From: Arcobacter arenosus | GTDB taxonomy: Bacteria; Campylobacterota; Campylobacteria; Campylobacterales; Arcobacteraceae | Reading direction: 5' to 3' | NCBI RefSeq assembly: GCF_005771535.1 | Contig: NZ_VANU01000007.1 | Coordinates: forward strand, 62,001-126,000 | Length of the DNA stretch: 64,000 nucleotides | Part shown: positions 35,376 through 44,809 of the stretch, one piece after another | How the letters are laid out: every line of letters starts with the position of its first letter | Numbering within the stretch: the first letter of the stretch is position 1 | Notes under the pieces: model-generated | Databases searched by the model: none | What the model was told of the DNA's origin: nothing | The model's input: the letters and a program-made list of their open reading frames with translations, nothing else | Position numbers and translations under genes: made by a program

Positions 35376-37383
35376 ACCATTATTAATTGAGATTGGTGTT
35401 GAAGAATTACCAGCAATCCCATTCTTAAAAGAATTACCTAATATTGAAAAAAAATGGGCAAACATACTTGAAAACAATAGATTACTATGTGATTTTGATT
35501 TCTTTTACACACCAAGAAGATTAGTGTTATGGCATAGAGAATTCCAAGTAAAACAAGAAGATTCAGTTGAAGAGATGTTTGGAGCACCAGTTAAGATTGC
35601 TTTTAAAGATGGAGAACCTACAGGAGCAGCTTTAGGTTTTGCAAAAAAATGTGGTGTAGATGTTTCAAAGCTAGATAGAATTGACCAAGGAAGAGGGGAA
35701 GTATTATATTTCAAAAAAGAAGTAGAAGGAACTGATTCTAAAGATTTATTAAATGGTATGATTAATGAGTTTATCTCTTCTTTAAATTTTGGTAAATCAA
35801 TGAGATGGGCAAGTAGAACGGATAGTTTTATTAGACCTATTAGATCTTTATGTGTTATGTTAGGTGAAGAGATTGTTGATGCAAATCTTTATGGTGTTAA
35901 ATCTTCAAATTATTCATTTGCCCATAGAATGGTTTCTTATGAACCATTTACTTTTGAATTTGCAGGTGATTATTTCTGTAAATTAGATAAAAATGGTGTA
36001 GTTTTATATCCAGATGAAAGAAGAAAAACTATACTTGAACAAATGAAAAAGATTGAAGAAGAAAATGGTATCAAGATTGAAATTGACACAGAATTACTTG
36101 AGGAAGTTGTTGCAATTACAGAATATCCAACTGCTTTATTAGGTAAATTTGATGAAGAGTTTTTAGAATTACCTGAAGAGGTTATTGTAACTTCAATGAA
36201 AGAACACCAAAGATATTTTGCAGTTTATAAAGATGGTGAATTAACAAACAATTTTATTGTTGTATCTAATTCTAAAACTGAAGATTTTACTCAAATTATT
36301 GCTGGTAATGAAAAAGTATTAAGACCTAGACTTGCAGATGGAATGTTCTTCTGGAAAAATGACATAAAAAATGGTTTATCAAATGAGGGCTTAAAAAAAC
36401 TTGTTTTTGTTGAAGGTTTAGGTTCAATGTATGAAAAGGTTCAAAGGGAGACTAAAATAGCTTCTTTATTAGCTGATACATTTAAAGTAGAAGAAAAAGA
36501 GCTTTTAGAAAAAGCTGTATACCTTGCAAAAGCAGACTTAATGTCTGAAATGGTTTATGAGTTTACGGAACTTCAAGGACTTATGGGATATTACTATGCA
36601 AAAATTGCTGGTGAAGATGAAAAAGTTTATACAGCAATTAAAGAGCAATATTTACCTGATGGTGAAGATTCAGAATTACCATCTTCTAAATTCTCTTCAA
36701 TAGTTGCTTTATCTTATAAATTAGATAATCTTTTAGGATTATTTTCTGTTGGAAAAATTCCTAGTGGTTCAAAGGATCCATTTGGTTTAAGAAGAGCTGC
36801 TGCAGGTATTGTAAAAACAGCTATAGAACACAAACTTCCAGTTGATTTAGGAAAAATTATTGATGCGTTAAGTTCTGAGTATAAAGGTTTAGATAAAACT
36901 CAGTTAATTGAATTTTTTAATGAAAGATTATTTAAAATATTTGATGTTAATCCTTCTGTTATTAAAGCAGTTCTTGGAAGTGGAGAAACAGATGTTTATG
37001 AGATTTCTAAAAAATTATGTGCTTTAAATCCAATTGTTTTAAGTGATAACTTTAAAGAGTATACAACAACATTTAAAAGGGTTGCAAACATTATAAAAGA
37101 TTTAGATATTACATCAGAATTGAGTATTGATGAGAGTTTACTTGAAGATGATGCTGAAAAACAATTAGTATCTAAATTTAATGAAGTTATTTCAAAAGAA
37201 TACTCAAATTATGAAGAAGAGTTAGATGCTTTATTTGGTTTAAAACCGCAACTTGATAATTTCTTTGATAATGTATTTGTTAATCATGAAAATCAAGCAA
37301 TAAAAACAAACAGAAAAAACACTATTGGAAAAGTTTATCAAGCATTCAAGAAAATTGCTGATATCCAAGAGATCACTATCTAA
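35368..37383 (+). CDS. glyS: glycyl-tRNA synthetase beta subunit
   Basis: 671 residues, the usual beta-subunit length of the bacterial alpha2beta2 enzyme. Start KPLLIEIGVEELPA, then FYTPRRL, TSMKEHQRYFAV and GSKDPFGLRRAA are family signatures. The beta subunit holds the tRNA-binding regions; the alpha subunit (glyQ) is not in this window. AAGAAGGAA precedes the ATG and a stem-loop follows the stop. Confidence 0.97.
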   Translation: MNKPLLIEIGVEELPAIPFLKELPNIEKKWANILENNRLLCDFDFFYTPRRLVLWHREFQVKQEDSVEEMFGAPVKIAFKDGEPTGAALGFAKKCGVDVSKLDRIDQGRGEVLYFKKEVEGTDSKDLLNGMINEFISSLNFGKSMRWASRTDSFIRPIRSLCVMLGEEIVDANLYGVKSSNYSFAHRMVSYEPFTFEFAGDYFCKLDKNGVVLYPDERRKTILEQMKKIEEENGIKIEIDTELLEEVVAITEYPTALLGKFDEEFLELPEEVIVTSMKEHQRYFAVYKDGELTNNFIVVSNSKTEDFTQIIAGNEKVLRPRLADGMFFWKNDIKNGLSNEGLKKLVFVEGLGSMYEKVQRETKIASLLADTFKVEEKELLEKAVYLAKADLMSEMVYEFTELQGLMGYYYAKIAGEDEKVYTAIKEQYLPDGEDSELPSSKFSSIVALSYKLDNLLGLFSVGKIPSGSKDPFGLRRAAAGIVKTAIEHKLPVDLGKIIDALSSEYKGLDKTQLIEFFNERLFKIFDVNPSVIKAVLGSGETDVYEISKKLCALNPIVLSDNFKEYTTTFKRVANIIKDLDITSELSIDESLLEDDAEKQLVSKFNEVISKEYSNYEEELDALFGLKPQLDNFFDNVFVNHENQAIKTNRKNTIGKVYQAFKKIADIQEITI

Positions 37384-37388
37384 TAAAT

Positions 37389-37418
37389 TAATTTTAGGGC
37401 TAAAAAGCTCTAAAATTA
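37389..37418 (+). terminator. stem-loop after glyS
   Basis: ATTTTAGGGC and GCTCTAAAAT pair over 10-12 bp with one wobble around TAAAAA. It is followed by CACTTTTTAT. A promoter for the next gene starts at 37430. Confidence 0.6.
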
Positions 37419-37429
37419 CTCACTTTTTA

Positions 37430-37458
37430 TTAACTTAAACAACTATTTAAACTATAAT
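37430..37458 (+). promoter_or_regulatory. sigma-70 promoter of the repeat lipoprotein
   Basis: TTAACT at 37430-37435, 17-bp spacer, TATAAT at 37453-37458. The leader of about 30 bases carries AAAGG before the ATG at 37495. Confidence 0.65.
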
Positions 37459-37494
37459 TCTGTAAAATTTAAAAAAAATTTTAAAGGTTATTAT

Positions 37495-37713
37495 ATGTTA
37501 AAAACAATTACTACAATTTTAATTACATTATTTGTTCTTAGTGGATGTGCTACATGGAAAGGTGTTAAAAAAGATTCTTCTGATGCATGGGATGCTACAA
37601 AGAAAACATCAAAGAAAGCATGGAGTGCAACAAAAGAGGGTGCTAGTGAAGCTTATGATTCTACAAAAGAAGCTATTCATGAAGCTACTGCTGATAAAGA
37701 GGGTGGAAATTAA
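37495..37713 (+). CDS. small lipoprotein built of four 11-residue repeats
   Basis: 72 residues. A signal peptide ends in the lipobox LSGC (cysteine 18), so Lgt and Lsp should process it. After TWKGV the mature part is four 11-mers in tandem: KKDSSDAWDAT, KKTSKKAWSAT, KEGASEAYDST, KEAIHEATADK. Such 11-mers form amphipathic helices and occur in LEA-like desiccation proteins and apolipoproteins. It may lie along a membrane surface or bind LPS or envelope. It has its own promoter; the tRNA operon is convergent behind it. Function not known. Confidence 0.78.
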   Translation: MLKTITTILITLFVLSGCATWKGVKKDSSDAWDATKKTSKKAWSATKEGASEAYDSTKEAIHEATADKEGGN

Positions 37714-37729
37714 TTTTTGATTTTAAAGG

Positions 37730-37806
37730 TGGAGCTGGTGAAGGGAGTCGAACCCCCGACCTGCTGATTACAAATCAGCTGCTCTAGCCAACTGAGCTAC
37801 ACCAGC
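37730..37806 (-). tRNA. tRNA-Thr (anticodon TGT)
   Basis: 77 bases including an encoded CCA. The acceptor GCTGGTG pairs with CACCAGC; the anticodon arm is GCTGA-TTTGTAA-TCAGC, the T arm CGGGG-TTCGACT-CCC(C/T). Anticodon TGT reads ACA/ACG. It is the last gene of the tRNA operon and lies 179 bases behind tRNA-Met. Confidence 0.96.
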
Positions 37807-37960
37807 ACCAAAAATAAATGTTACAACCCATCTAATAATATTTAATAATAAAATCAAGTTAACTATTTTATTCAATAATTCTATTCAACATACAGTATAA
37901 AAAAATGATTTCGATAGGTTGAAACTAAATTTAGAAGAACAAAAAAGAAAAGTCTGTCCA

Positions 37961-37980
37961 AACTTGACGATTTCAAGTTT
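37961..37980 (-). other. hairpin between tRNA-Met and tRNA-Thr
   Basis: AACTTGA and TCAAGTT form a 7-8-bp stem around CGATT, just behind tRNA-Met. The 179-base gap 37807-37985 has no gene that I can see. The hairpin could be a weak terminator or a processing signal; a separate promoter for tRNA-Thr is not clear. Confidence 0.35.
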
Positions 37981-37985
37981 TTACA

Positions 37986-38062
37986 TGGTGTCAAGAGAGA
38001 GACTTGAACTCTCGACCTCCGGCTTATGAGACCAGCGCTCTAGCCAGCTGAGCTACCTTGAC
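37986..38062 (-). tRNA. tRNA-Met, elongator type (anticodon CAT)
   Basis: 77 bases with CCA. Acceptor GTCAAGG pairs with (T)CTTGAC; G1-C72 is a normal pair, unlike the initiator. Anticodon loop CTCATAA. A CAT anticodon could also be lysidine-modified tRNA-Ile2, which cannot be excluded by eye, but its pairing with tRNA-fMet in one operon favours elongator Met. Confidence 0.85.
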
Positions 38063-38082
38063 CTAAGACTTCTTTTTTGAAT

Positions 38083-38159
<77 letters not shown>

Positions 38160-38179
38160 ACCTAAAAAACACTTAAAAG

Positions 38180-38254
38180 TGGATGGGGTAACAGGATTCG
38201 AACCTGTGAATGACGATACCAAAAACCGTTGCCTTACCACTTGGCGATACCCCA
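38180..38254 (-). tRNA. tRNA-Gln (anticodon TTG)
   Basis: 75 bases with CCA. Acceptor TGGGGTA pairs with TACCCCA; the anticodon loop TTTTGGT gives TTG, reading CAA/CAG. First gene of the operon, 11 bases from the predicted transcription start. Confidence 0.95.
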
Positions 38255-38271
38255 ACTTTTTAAGTGCCGAA

Positions 38272-38300
38272 ATTATAGTGAAATTGTAAATATTTGTCAA
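38272..38300 (-). promoter_or_regulatory. perfect sigma-70 promoter of the tRNA operon
   Basis: On the minus strand TTGACA (38300-38295), exactly 17 bp, then TATAAT (38277-38272). It is followed by TTCGGCAC, a GC-containing discriminator. This should be very strong and may be under stringent control. Confidence 0.9.
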
Positions 38301-38331
38301 GGGTTTTTAGTAGAAATTTTAAAATTTTTGA

Positions 38332-38337
38332 TATAAT
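38332..38337 (+). promoter_or_regulatory. -10 box of ribBA
   Basis: TATAAT 27 bases before the ribBA ATG, divergent from the tRNA promoter. No flavin riboswitch-like structure fits in the short leader. Confidence 0.5.
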
Positions 38338-38363
38338 TTAAAAAAACAATTAAAAGAAGTAAA

Positions 38364-39395
38364 ATGGATGCAATACAAAGAGTAAAAGAAGCAATAGAAG
38401 AGATTCAAAAAGGTAACATGGTTATCATGTTAGATGATGAAGATAGAGAAAATGAGGGTGATTTAGTATATGCTGCACCATTAAGTAGTCCTGAAAAAGT
38501 TAATTTTATGGCAAGCTATGCAAAAGGTCTTATTTGTGTATCTGTAACTAAAGAAACAGCAATTAGATTAGAATTAAATCCAATGGTTAATTCAAATACT
38601 TCCTCTTATGAAACAGCTTTTACTGTTTCAGTTGATGCAGCTAATGCAGCTACAGGAATTAGTGCAGGGGAGAGGGATGATACTATTAAAATTTTAGCTA
38701 ATCCAATCTCTAATGCAACAGAATTAGTAAGACCAGGTCATATCTTTCCTTTAATCGCAAAAGATGGTGGGGTTTTAGTAAGAACAGGACATACAGAAGG
38801 TAGTGTTGACTTATGTAAACTAGCAGGATTAAATGGAGAAGCAGTTATTTGTGAAATTATGAAAGAAGATGGAACAATGGCTAGACGTGATGATTTAGAC
38901 ATCTTTGCCGAAAAACATAATTTAAAACAAATATATATTTCTGATTTAGTTGAGTATAGATTATCACATGAAACTTTAGTTGAGAACATTTCAAGTGAAG
39001 AGATTAAATTTTTTAACACAGATGTAATTAAAAAAGATTTTAAAGATCATTTAGGACAAGTACATACAGTGATCCAATTTGGTGAATTAACTGATATTAC
39101 TCATGTAAAGTTTCATACTGTAATTCCAGATATAAAACTTTTTTTAAATGATGAAAAACTTCATTCAATGTTAAAAACAATAAACTTTTTACAAGCAAAA
39201 GGTGGATTATTGATATTTTTAAATGATGATATTGCCAATAAAGAATCACAAAAAGATTATGGAATTGGTGCGCAGATTTTAAATAGTTTAAATGTGAAGA
39301 AGATTAAATTAATGACAAGTGGTGGAAAACATTCTTTTGTTGGTTTAAATGGATTCGGATTAGAAATCAAAGAAGAGATACAAATAGAGTGTTAA
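38364..39395 (+). CDS. ribB: 3,4-dihydroxy-2-butanone-4-phosphate synthase with a degenerate GTP cyclohydrolase II domain
   Basis: 343 residues. The N-terminal DHBP synthase (1-200) is complete: MLDDEDRENEGDL, acid GERDDTIKIL, RPGHIFPL and TGHTEGSVDL. The C-terminal half (about 210-343) has GCH II fold remnants (GAQILNSLNVKKIKLMTSGGKH) but none of the zinc cysteines and no RxEGR loop, so it should lack cyclohydrolase activity. The separate ribA at 29.9 kb supplies that step. I recall a similar degenerate RibBA in Helicobacter pylori. The gene is often named ribBA. Confidence 0.93.
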   Translation: MDAIQRVKEAIEEIQKGNMVIMLDDEDRENEGDLVYAAPLSSPEKVNFMASYAKGLICVSVTKETAIRLELNPMVNSNTSSYETAFTVSVDAANAATGISAGERDDTIKILANPISNATELVRPGHIFPLIAKDGGVLVRTGHTEGSVDLCKLAGLNGEAVICEIMKEDGTMARRDDLDIFAEKHNLKQIYISDLVEYRLSHETLVENISSEEIKFFNTDVIKKDFKDHLGQVHTVIQFGELTDITHVKFHTVIPDIKLFLNDEKLHSMLKTINFLQAKGGLLIFLNDDIANKESQKDYGIGAQILNSLNVKKIKLMTSGGKHSFVGLNGFGLEIKEEIQIEC

Positions 39396-39410
39396 TATAT
39401 ATTAAGCAAT

Positions 39411-39447
39411 AAAAAAGGGGTGGGATTAAATCCTACCCCTTTTTTTA
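39411..39447. terminator. bidirectional terminator between ribBA and pckA
   Basis: GGGGTGGGAT and ATCCTACCCC form a 10-bp stem with one wobble; the outer flanks are six A on the left and seven T on the right, so the stem has a T-run in both directions. It serves the two convergent genes. Confidence 0.88.
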
Positions 39448-39459
39448 TAATGATTTTAT

Positions 39460-41046
39460 TTAAATGTTAAGATTAGGTCCCGCAGAAGTAAAATCATAAT
39501 CATTTTCTAAAGTTAAATACTTTTTAGAATAATTTTCGATATACATCCCTGCAAGTTTTAATGCAGTTTCATCGTAAGATTCTTTATCTTCCCAAGTATT
39601 TCTAGGGTTTAATACTTTAGTTTCAACACCATCAAGAGTTTTTGGAATTTTAAGATTAAAAATAGGTAATGTTTCAAAGTCTGAATTTTCAATTGAACCA
39701 TCTAATATACCATTAATACAAGCTCTAGTATTTTTAATACTCATTCTAGAACCAATACCATATGGACCACCAGTCCATCCTGTATTAACTAAATATACAT
39801 TTACTCCATGCTCATCAATTTTATCACCTAATAGTTCGGCATAAACAGTAGGGTTTAGTGGTAAGAACGCTTCACCAAAACAAGATGAGAATGTAGCTAC
39901 TGGCTCAGTAATACCTCTTTCAGTTCCTGCAACTTTTGCAGTATATCCACTTAAGAAATAATACATTGCTTGCCTTTTATCTAATTTTGCAACTGGAGGT
40001 AAAACACCAAATGCATCAGCACATAAGAAAATGATATTTTTAGGATGGTCACCTCTCATATCTTTTTTATGATTTTCAATATGGTCAATTGGATATGAAA
40101 CTCTAGTATTTTCAGTTTTACTTCCATCTGTATAATCTACTACACCATTTTCATCAGCTACAACATTTTCTAAAATTGCACCTTTTCTAATAGCACCAAA
40201 AATTTCAGGTTCTGATTTTTCATCAAGATTGATAACTTTTGCATAGCAACCACCTTCGAAGTTAAATACACCATTATCATCCCAACCATGCTCATCATCA
40301 CCAATTAATGCTCTATTTGGATCTGTAGATAAAGTTGTTTTACCAGTACCTGAAAGTCCAAAGAATAAAGCAGTGTCACCATCTTTACCAACATTTGCTG
40401 AACAGTGCATTGGAAGTTTACCCTCTAATGGCAACCAGTAATTCATCATTGAGAATACACCTTTTTTCATCTCACCAGCATACCAAGTACCACCAATAAG
40501 TGCAGTGTTTTCTTCAACATTGAATACAACAAAAACTTCTGAATTTAAACCATGTGAAGCATAAGCCATATCAACAGTTTTACAAGAGTTATAAACTGTA
40601 AAATCTGGTTCAAAATTTTCTAAATCCTCTTTTGGAGGCACGATAAACATATTTTGAACAAAATGAGCTTGCCAAGCTACTTCTGTAATAAATCTTACAG
40701 ATTTTCTACTATCTAAAGAAGAACCACAGTAAACATCAGTTACATATAAATCTTTATTACTTAATTGTTTTTTAGAAACTACTTCTAAATCTTCATATAC
40801 TGCTTTTGTTACTTTAAAATTAATATCACCCCAAGCTATATATTTATTTGATGGATCTTGGTTTACAAAAAATTTATCCCTTGGACTTCTTCCTGTAAAT
40901 ATTCCCGTATCAATCATTAAAGCACCAGTTGAAGAGACCTTAGCCCCTTCATTTTCTACAGCATGTTGAATTAAAGTATCAACATCAAGATTTCTATACA
41001 CTGTTCCAACGTTCTCTAGTCCAAGTGTATTTTTGATTTCAGACAT
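39460..41046 (-). CDS. pckA: phosphoenolpyruvate carboxykinase (ATP)
   Basis: PckA interconverts oxaloacetate and PEP. 528 residues; the kinase-1a P-loop GLSGTGKTT with GDDEHGW shortly behind it, RSPRDKF near the N-terminus, and TGWTGGPYG, all typical of the ATP-dependent family. It lies 18 bp behind oadB on the same strand and so joins an operon with the oxaloacetate decarboxylase. fbp at 48.6 kb fits gluconeogenic growth on organic acids. Confidence 0.97.
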   Translation of the reverse strand: MSEIKNTLGLENVGTVYRNLDVDTLIQHAVENEGAKVSSTGALMIDTGIFTGRSPRDKFFVNQDPSNKYIAWGDINFKVTKAVYEDLEVVSKKQLSNKDLYVTDVYCGSSLDSRKSVRFITEVAWQAHFVQNMFIVPPKEDLENFEPDFTVYNSCKTVDMAYASHGLNSEVFVVFNVEENTALIGGTWYAGEMKKGVFSMMNYWLPLEGKLPMHCSANVGKDGDTALFFGLSGTGKTTLSTDPNRALIGDDEHGWDDNGVFNFEGGCYAKVINLDEKSEPEIFGAIRKGAILENVVADENGVVDYTDGSKTENTRVSYPIDHIENHKKDMRGDHPKNIIFLCADAFGVLPPVAKLDKRQAMYYFLSGYTAKVAGTERGITEPVATFSSCFGEAFLPLNPTVYAELLGDKIDEHGVNVYLVNTGWTGGPYGIGSRMSIKNTRACINGILDGSIENSDFETLPIFNLKIPKTLDGVETKVLNPRNTWEDKESYDETALKLAGMYIENYSKKYLTLENDYDFTSAGPNLNI

Positions 41047-41064
41047 TTTTTTCCCTATTCTTTT

Positions 41065-42402
41065 TTATTTAAATATTGATAAAAGTACACCAGCTGCAAC
41101 AGCAGAACCAATTACACCGGCAACATTTGGCCCCATCGCATGCATTAATAATACATTTGATTTATCATATTCTTGACCAACTTTACTTACTACTCTTGCC
41201 GCCATTGGTACTGCAGAAACTCCAGCAGCTCCAATTAATGGATTTACTTTACTTTCTTCAGAACTAAATTTGTTCATAATCTTAGCCATAATAACACCAG
41301 CTGCAGTACCTGCTGCAAATGCAATTAAACCAATAACCATAATCCCTAAAGTTTCTAAAACTAAGAATTTATCAGCTGCTAATTTAGAACCCACTCCAAG
41401 TCCTAAGAAGATTGTTACAATATTTATTAATGAATTTTGCATTGTATCACTTAATCTCTCAACAACTCCTGATTGTTTTAAGAAATTTCCAAATGCGAAT
41501 GCTCCAATTAGAGGAGTTGACTCTGGTAAGAATAAAATTGCTAAAAATAAAATTAAAATTGGTAAAAATAAATTTTCTAATTTATGTACTTTTCTTAATT
41601 TTGGCATTTTAATCTTTCTTTCTGCCTCAGTTGTTAAAGCTTTCATAATTGGTGGTTGAATTACAGGTACAAGTGCCATATATGAATATGCAGCAACGGC
41701 AATAGCACCAAGCATTTCCGGAGCTAATCTATTTGCAATAAAAATAGATGTTGGTCCATCAGCTCCACCAATAATTGAGATGGCAGAAGCAGATTGTAAG
41801 TCAAAACCTAGTGCAACAGCACCAACTAAAGAACCAAAGATACCAAATTGAGCAGCTCCACCTAAAATAGCAGCTTTAGGATTTGCTAATAAAGGAGAGA
41901 AGTCAGTCATAGCTCCTACACCCATAAAAATCAGTAAGGGGAAAAACTCATTTGCTATACCCATGTTATAGATAATACCTAACATACCATGAGCACCGCC
42001 CATATTTGCTAGAGGAATATTTGCTAAAAGTCCACCAAAAGCAATTGGTAATAATAGTAAAGGTTCAAAACCTTTAGCAATTGCAAGATAAAAAAGTACA
42101 ATTACAATTGCAAACATAATAATTCTACCCCAAGATTGTTCAAAATGAGTCATTGGTCTTGCATCTGCTGGATTAGGTTCAGAAGTCATAACATCATCTT
42201 GAGGATCAATAATAGCTTTGATTCCTGTAGTTTCGTAAAAAGATGCTGCTAGTTCTGAAATTGATTTTGGCTTGTATTCATGCTGTACTTCTTCTGTTCC
42301 ACTTTTAGCAACTACATCATGTGTAGCACCACTAGCGAATAGTGGTGAACTAAAAATAGAAATAAAGAATAAAAGCATTAATGCCATAAATTTTTTATTC
42401 AT
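41065..42402 (-). CDS. oadB: sodium-pumping oxaloacetate decarboxylase beta subunit
   Basis: From ATG 42402 (GGAG upstream) the protein has 445 residues; an ATG at 42429 lacks a ribosome binding site. It has an N-terminal signal-like helix ([17 protein letters not shown]), then an extra 60-residue stretch and about nine to ten membrane helices. The [15 protein letters not shown] block carries the aspartate essential for sodium coupling in the family, and [17 protein letters not shown] the second conserved region. It carries out decarboxylation of carboxybiotin and sodium export. Confidence 0.93.
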   Translation of the reverse strand: MNKKFMALMLLFFISIFSSPLFASGATHDVVAKSGTEEVQHEYKPKSISELAASFYETTGIKAIIDPQDDVMTSEPNPADARPMTHFEQSWGRIIMFAIVIVLFYLAIAKGFEPLLLLPIAFGGLLANIPLANMGGAHGMLGIIYNMGIANEFFPLLIFMGVGAMTDFSPLLANPKAAILGGAAQFGIFGSLVGAVALGFDLQSASAISIIGGADGPTSIFIANRLAPEMLGAIAVAAYSYMALVPVIQPPIMKALTTEAERKIKMPKLRKVHKLENLFLPILILFLAILFLPESTPLIGAFAFGNFLKQSGVVERLSDTMQNSLINIVTIFLGLGVGSKLAADKFLVLETLGIMVIGLIAFAAGTAAGVIMAKIMNKFSSEESKVNPLIGAAGVSAVPMAARVVSKVGQEYDKSNVLLMHAMGPNVAGVIGSAVAAGVLLSIFK

Positions 42403-42433
42403 ATAATTTACTCCGTTTTTTCTACACATTTTA

Positions 42434-44248
42434 TTAGCTAATCGTTGCTATTGCTTCACCTTCTTCAACAGCATCACTAGGATTTTTCAAAATTGCTGAA
42501 ACAGTTCCAGCACAAGGAGCTTCAACAGGAATTTCCATTTTCATAGCTTCTAAAATTGCAATCTCTTGCCCTTTTTCAACTTTGTCTCCAACTTTTACAT
42601 GGATTTTCCAAACAGCTCCAGCTACAGTTGCAGGAACTTCTGCTCCACCAGCAGGTGCACTTGAAGGTGCTGCTGTTTCAGTTACAGGTGTTACTTGAAT
42701 ATCAGCATTTCCCTCTGCTACAGTTACATTAAATTTTTGTCCATCTACTACTACTGTATAGTTTCCAGTTGCGTTACTCATACCTTTATTTTCTCCTAAA
42801 CTACAATTTTTATCATTTTCACACAGTATATCATCTGATTTACTGATTTTTCTTATATTAAGTGGTCCTTCACCTTTTAAGAAAGCAATACCTTTTTCAT
42901 CACAAGCTGCCGCAATAAATATATTTTCTTCGCTTGTTTCGATACCTTCTTCTTTTAATCTACCTTCCCAATAAGACATTGTTTTCTTTTCATCTCTATC
43001 AGCAATATCTAATGGATTTTCAGTAGTTGGTTCAAGTTTTAATTTTTCAGATGCTAATTTAACAACTTCTTCATCTGGTGCAACAGGTGTTTTACCAAAA
43101 TATCCAAGAACCATTTTCCCATATCCTGGTGCAATTTGTTTCCATGGTCCAAACATTACATTTGCATATGCTTGTTGCCAATAAAACTGAGAAACAGGAG
43201 TTACAGATGTACCATATCCACCTTTTTCAACAACTTCTCTCATTGCTTTAATAACTTCTGGGAATCTATCTAAAGTTCCATTATCTCTCATCATTTGTGT
43301 GTTTGCAGTTAATGCTCCACCTGGCATTGGTGAGAAAGGGATTAAAGGTGATACTTGAGTTGCCTCTGGTGGCATAAAGTAATCTTTTAATTGGTCATTT
43401 AAAACTTCTTGATATTTTAAAATTTTATCAATTTCTAAGCCACCTAAATCATAATTCATACCTTTTACAGCATGCATCATAGTTAGAATATCTGGTTGTG
43501 ATGTTCCTCCAGAAACTGGACTTGCAGCTAAGTCAATTCCATCTGCACCAGCATCTAAAGCAGCAAGATAACAAGCAACAGAAACTCCCGCAGTTTCATG
43601 TGTATGTAATCTAATATGTGTATCTTCTCCTACTAAACTTCTTGCCATTTTAATTGTATCAAATACTTTTTGTGGTGATGAAGTTCCCGAAGCATCTTTA
43701 AAACAAATAGAATCAAATGGAACCCCACTATCTAAAATGTTTCTTAGTGTTTTTTCATAGAAAGGAACATCATGTGCACCTTCACAACCTGGAGGTAAAT
43801 CCATTAATGTTACAACAACCTCATGATTTAACCCATATTTTTTAATACATTCAGCTGAATATTCAAGATTTTGAACATCATTTAATGCATCAAAGTTTCT
43901 AATTGTAGTTACACCATGTTTTGCAAACATTTTTGCATGCATCTCAACTAATTCTCTTGAACCAGTATCAAGCATAACAGTATTAATACCTCTTGCTAGT
44001 GTTTGTAAATTAGCATCAGGACCTACAATTTCTCTAAATCTGTCCATCATCTCAAAAGCATTTTCTTGTAGGTAGAAAAATAAAGATTGAAATCTTGCTC
44101 CTCCACCAAACTCAAAGTGTGTAATCCCCGCATCTTTCGCAGCTTCTACAGCAGGAAAGAAGTCGTCCATTAAAACTCTACCTCCAAAGACAGATTGAAA
44201 TCCATCCCTAAAAGTAGTATCCATGACATCGATATATTTTTTAGCCAT
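42434..44248 (-). CDS. oadA: oxaloacetate decarboxylase alpha subunit (biotin protein)
   Basis: 604 residues. The carboxyltransferase barrel at 1-450 has [10 protein letters not shown], the catalytic lysine in CFKDASG and metal histidines [11 protein letters not shown]-terminal biotinyl domain (about 530-604) ends with EAMKMEIP, lysine for biotin. A cysteine-containing insert ([16 protein letters not shown]) separates the two. Alone it resembles pyruvate carboxylase subunit B, but oadG and oadB on both sides indicate the membrane decarboxylase. Confidence 0.93.
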   Translation of the reverse strand: MAKKYIDVMDTTFRDGFQSVFGGRVLMDDFFPAVEAAKDAGITHFEFGGGARFQSLFFYLQENAFEMMDRFREIVGPDANLQTLARGINTVMLDTGSRELVEMHAKMFAKHGVTTIRNFDALNDVQNLEYSAECIKKYGLNHEVVVTLMDLPPGCEGAHDVPFYEKTLRNILDSGVPFDSICFKDASGTSSPQKVFDTIKMARSLVGEDTHIRLHTHETAGVSVACYLAALDAGADGIDLAASPVSGGTSQPDILTMMHAVKGMNYDLGGLEIDKILKYQEVLNDQLKDYFMPPEATQVSPLIPFSPMPGGALTANTQMMRDNGTLDRFPEVIKAMREVVEKGGYGTSVTPVSQFYWQQAYANVMFGPWKQIAPGYGKMVLGYFGKTPVAPDEEVVKLASEKLKLEPTTENPLDIADRDEKKTMSYWEGRLKEEGIETSEENIFIAAACDEKGIAFLKGEGPLNIRKISKSDDILCENDKNCSLGENKGMSNATGNYTVVVDGQKFNVTVAEGNADIQVTPVTETAAPSSAPAGGAEVPATVAGAVWKIHVKVGDKVEKGQEIAILEAMKMEIPVEAPCAGTVSAILKNPSDAVEEGEAIATIS

Positions 44249-44253
44249 ATAAG

Positions 44254-44493
44254 TTAACCTTTTAGATTTTTGTGATGTTGTACAGCAGCTACTATAGCAG
44301 CTATTTTTGCAGTGTTATTTGAAGTATTTGCAGTTTGTGGTTTTTTAGGTACTGCTTTTTTTTCAGGAAAATATTTAGCAATAATTTTTGCCTGAAATTT
44401 TAATGCATATACCATAACAATTAAGAATGTGAATACAATTCCCATACCTAAAACCATAAACTTCAATGCCTCAGCAATTAAGTTAGTTTCCAT
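44254..44493 (-). CDS. oadG: oxaloacetate decarboxylase gamma subunit
   Basis: 79 residues from ATG 44493, chosen because GGGGAG stands right before it; an upstream ATG at 44514 lacks this. One membrane helix (FMVLGMGIVFTFLIVMVYAL, positions about 10-29) with the family's GMGIVF, and a lysine/alanine-rich cytoplasmic tail. It assembles the complex. It leads the oadG-oadA-oadB-pckA operon. Confidence 0.9.
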   Translation of the reverse strand: METNLIAEALKFMVLGMGIVFTFLIVMVYALKFQAKIIAKYFPEKKAVPKKPQTANTSNNTAKIAAIVAAVQHHKNLKG

Positions 44494-44613
44494 ATTACTC
44501 CCCGTGGTTACCATCGTAATTTAGTATTACCATTTTATATTAAATATGCTTTAGTAAAATTTATTTTCTGCCCTAAATTAGAGAAATTTTGGAATTTTAA
44601 TCAATGGAAAAAA

Positions 44614-44709
44614 TTATAAAATTTTGTTACCACATTTAAGTAAAAAATTATCAAAAGTATGAAGTATTTTTATAACATTGCTTGTTGCTTTTTCAATTTT
44701 TTGTGACAT
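44614..44709 (-). CDS. possible 31-residue peptide
   Basis: ATG at 44709 with AAGGA six bases upstream; the product would be MSQKIEKATSNVIKILHTFD and eleven more residues (one cysteine, basic C-terminus). It has no relation that I know. It is divergent from the S24 repressor and may be under its control. The good ribosome binding site is the only support; the frame is short enough to be chance. Confidence 0.3.
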   Translation of the reverse strand: MSQKIEKATSNVIKILHTFDNFLLKCGNKIL

Positions 44710-44763
44710 TTTATATCCTTAATTAATTTATATGTCAAATTTTATACTTTTTTTTCAATTTAC

Positions 44764-44792
44764 TTGAAAAATATTGCATTTTGTAATATAAT
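44764..44792 (+). promoter_or_regulatory. promoter with embedded palindromic operator of the S24 repressor
   Basis: TTGAAA at 44764-44769, 17-bp spacer, TATAAT at 44787-44792. The spacer contains the imperfect palindrome ATATTGCATTTTGTAATAT (44771-44789), whose arms match at 7 of 8 positions. A repressor bound there would block RNA polymerase, so autoregulation is likely. Confidence 0.7.
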
Positions 44793-44809
44793 ACAAAAAA
44801 GGAGCAGAA

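Larger units (their letters stand above)
44494..44809. other. 316-base intergenic region between oadG and the S24 repressor
   Basis: Very AT-rich. It holds a possible 31-codon minus-strand frame (44614-44709) and, next to the repressor, its promoter and a 19-bp palindrome (44771-44789). Between 44494 and 44613 I see no gene or clear hairpin; this part must contain the oadG promoter. Confidence 0.6.

Noticed and set aside
37986-38062. tRNA-Ile2 (CAT modified to lysidine)
   Set aside because: Not excluded fully, but elongator Met is the simpler reading; deciding needs comparison with all CAT tRNAs of the genome and TilS identity elements.
38255-38363. Flavin riboswitch before ribBA
   Set aside because: The leader after the -10 box is under 30 bases, too short for an RFN element.
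41076-41659. Plus-strand frames opposite oadB
   Set aside because: Low-complexity mirror of membrane helices; shadow of oadB.
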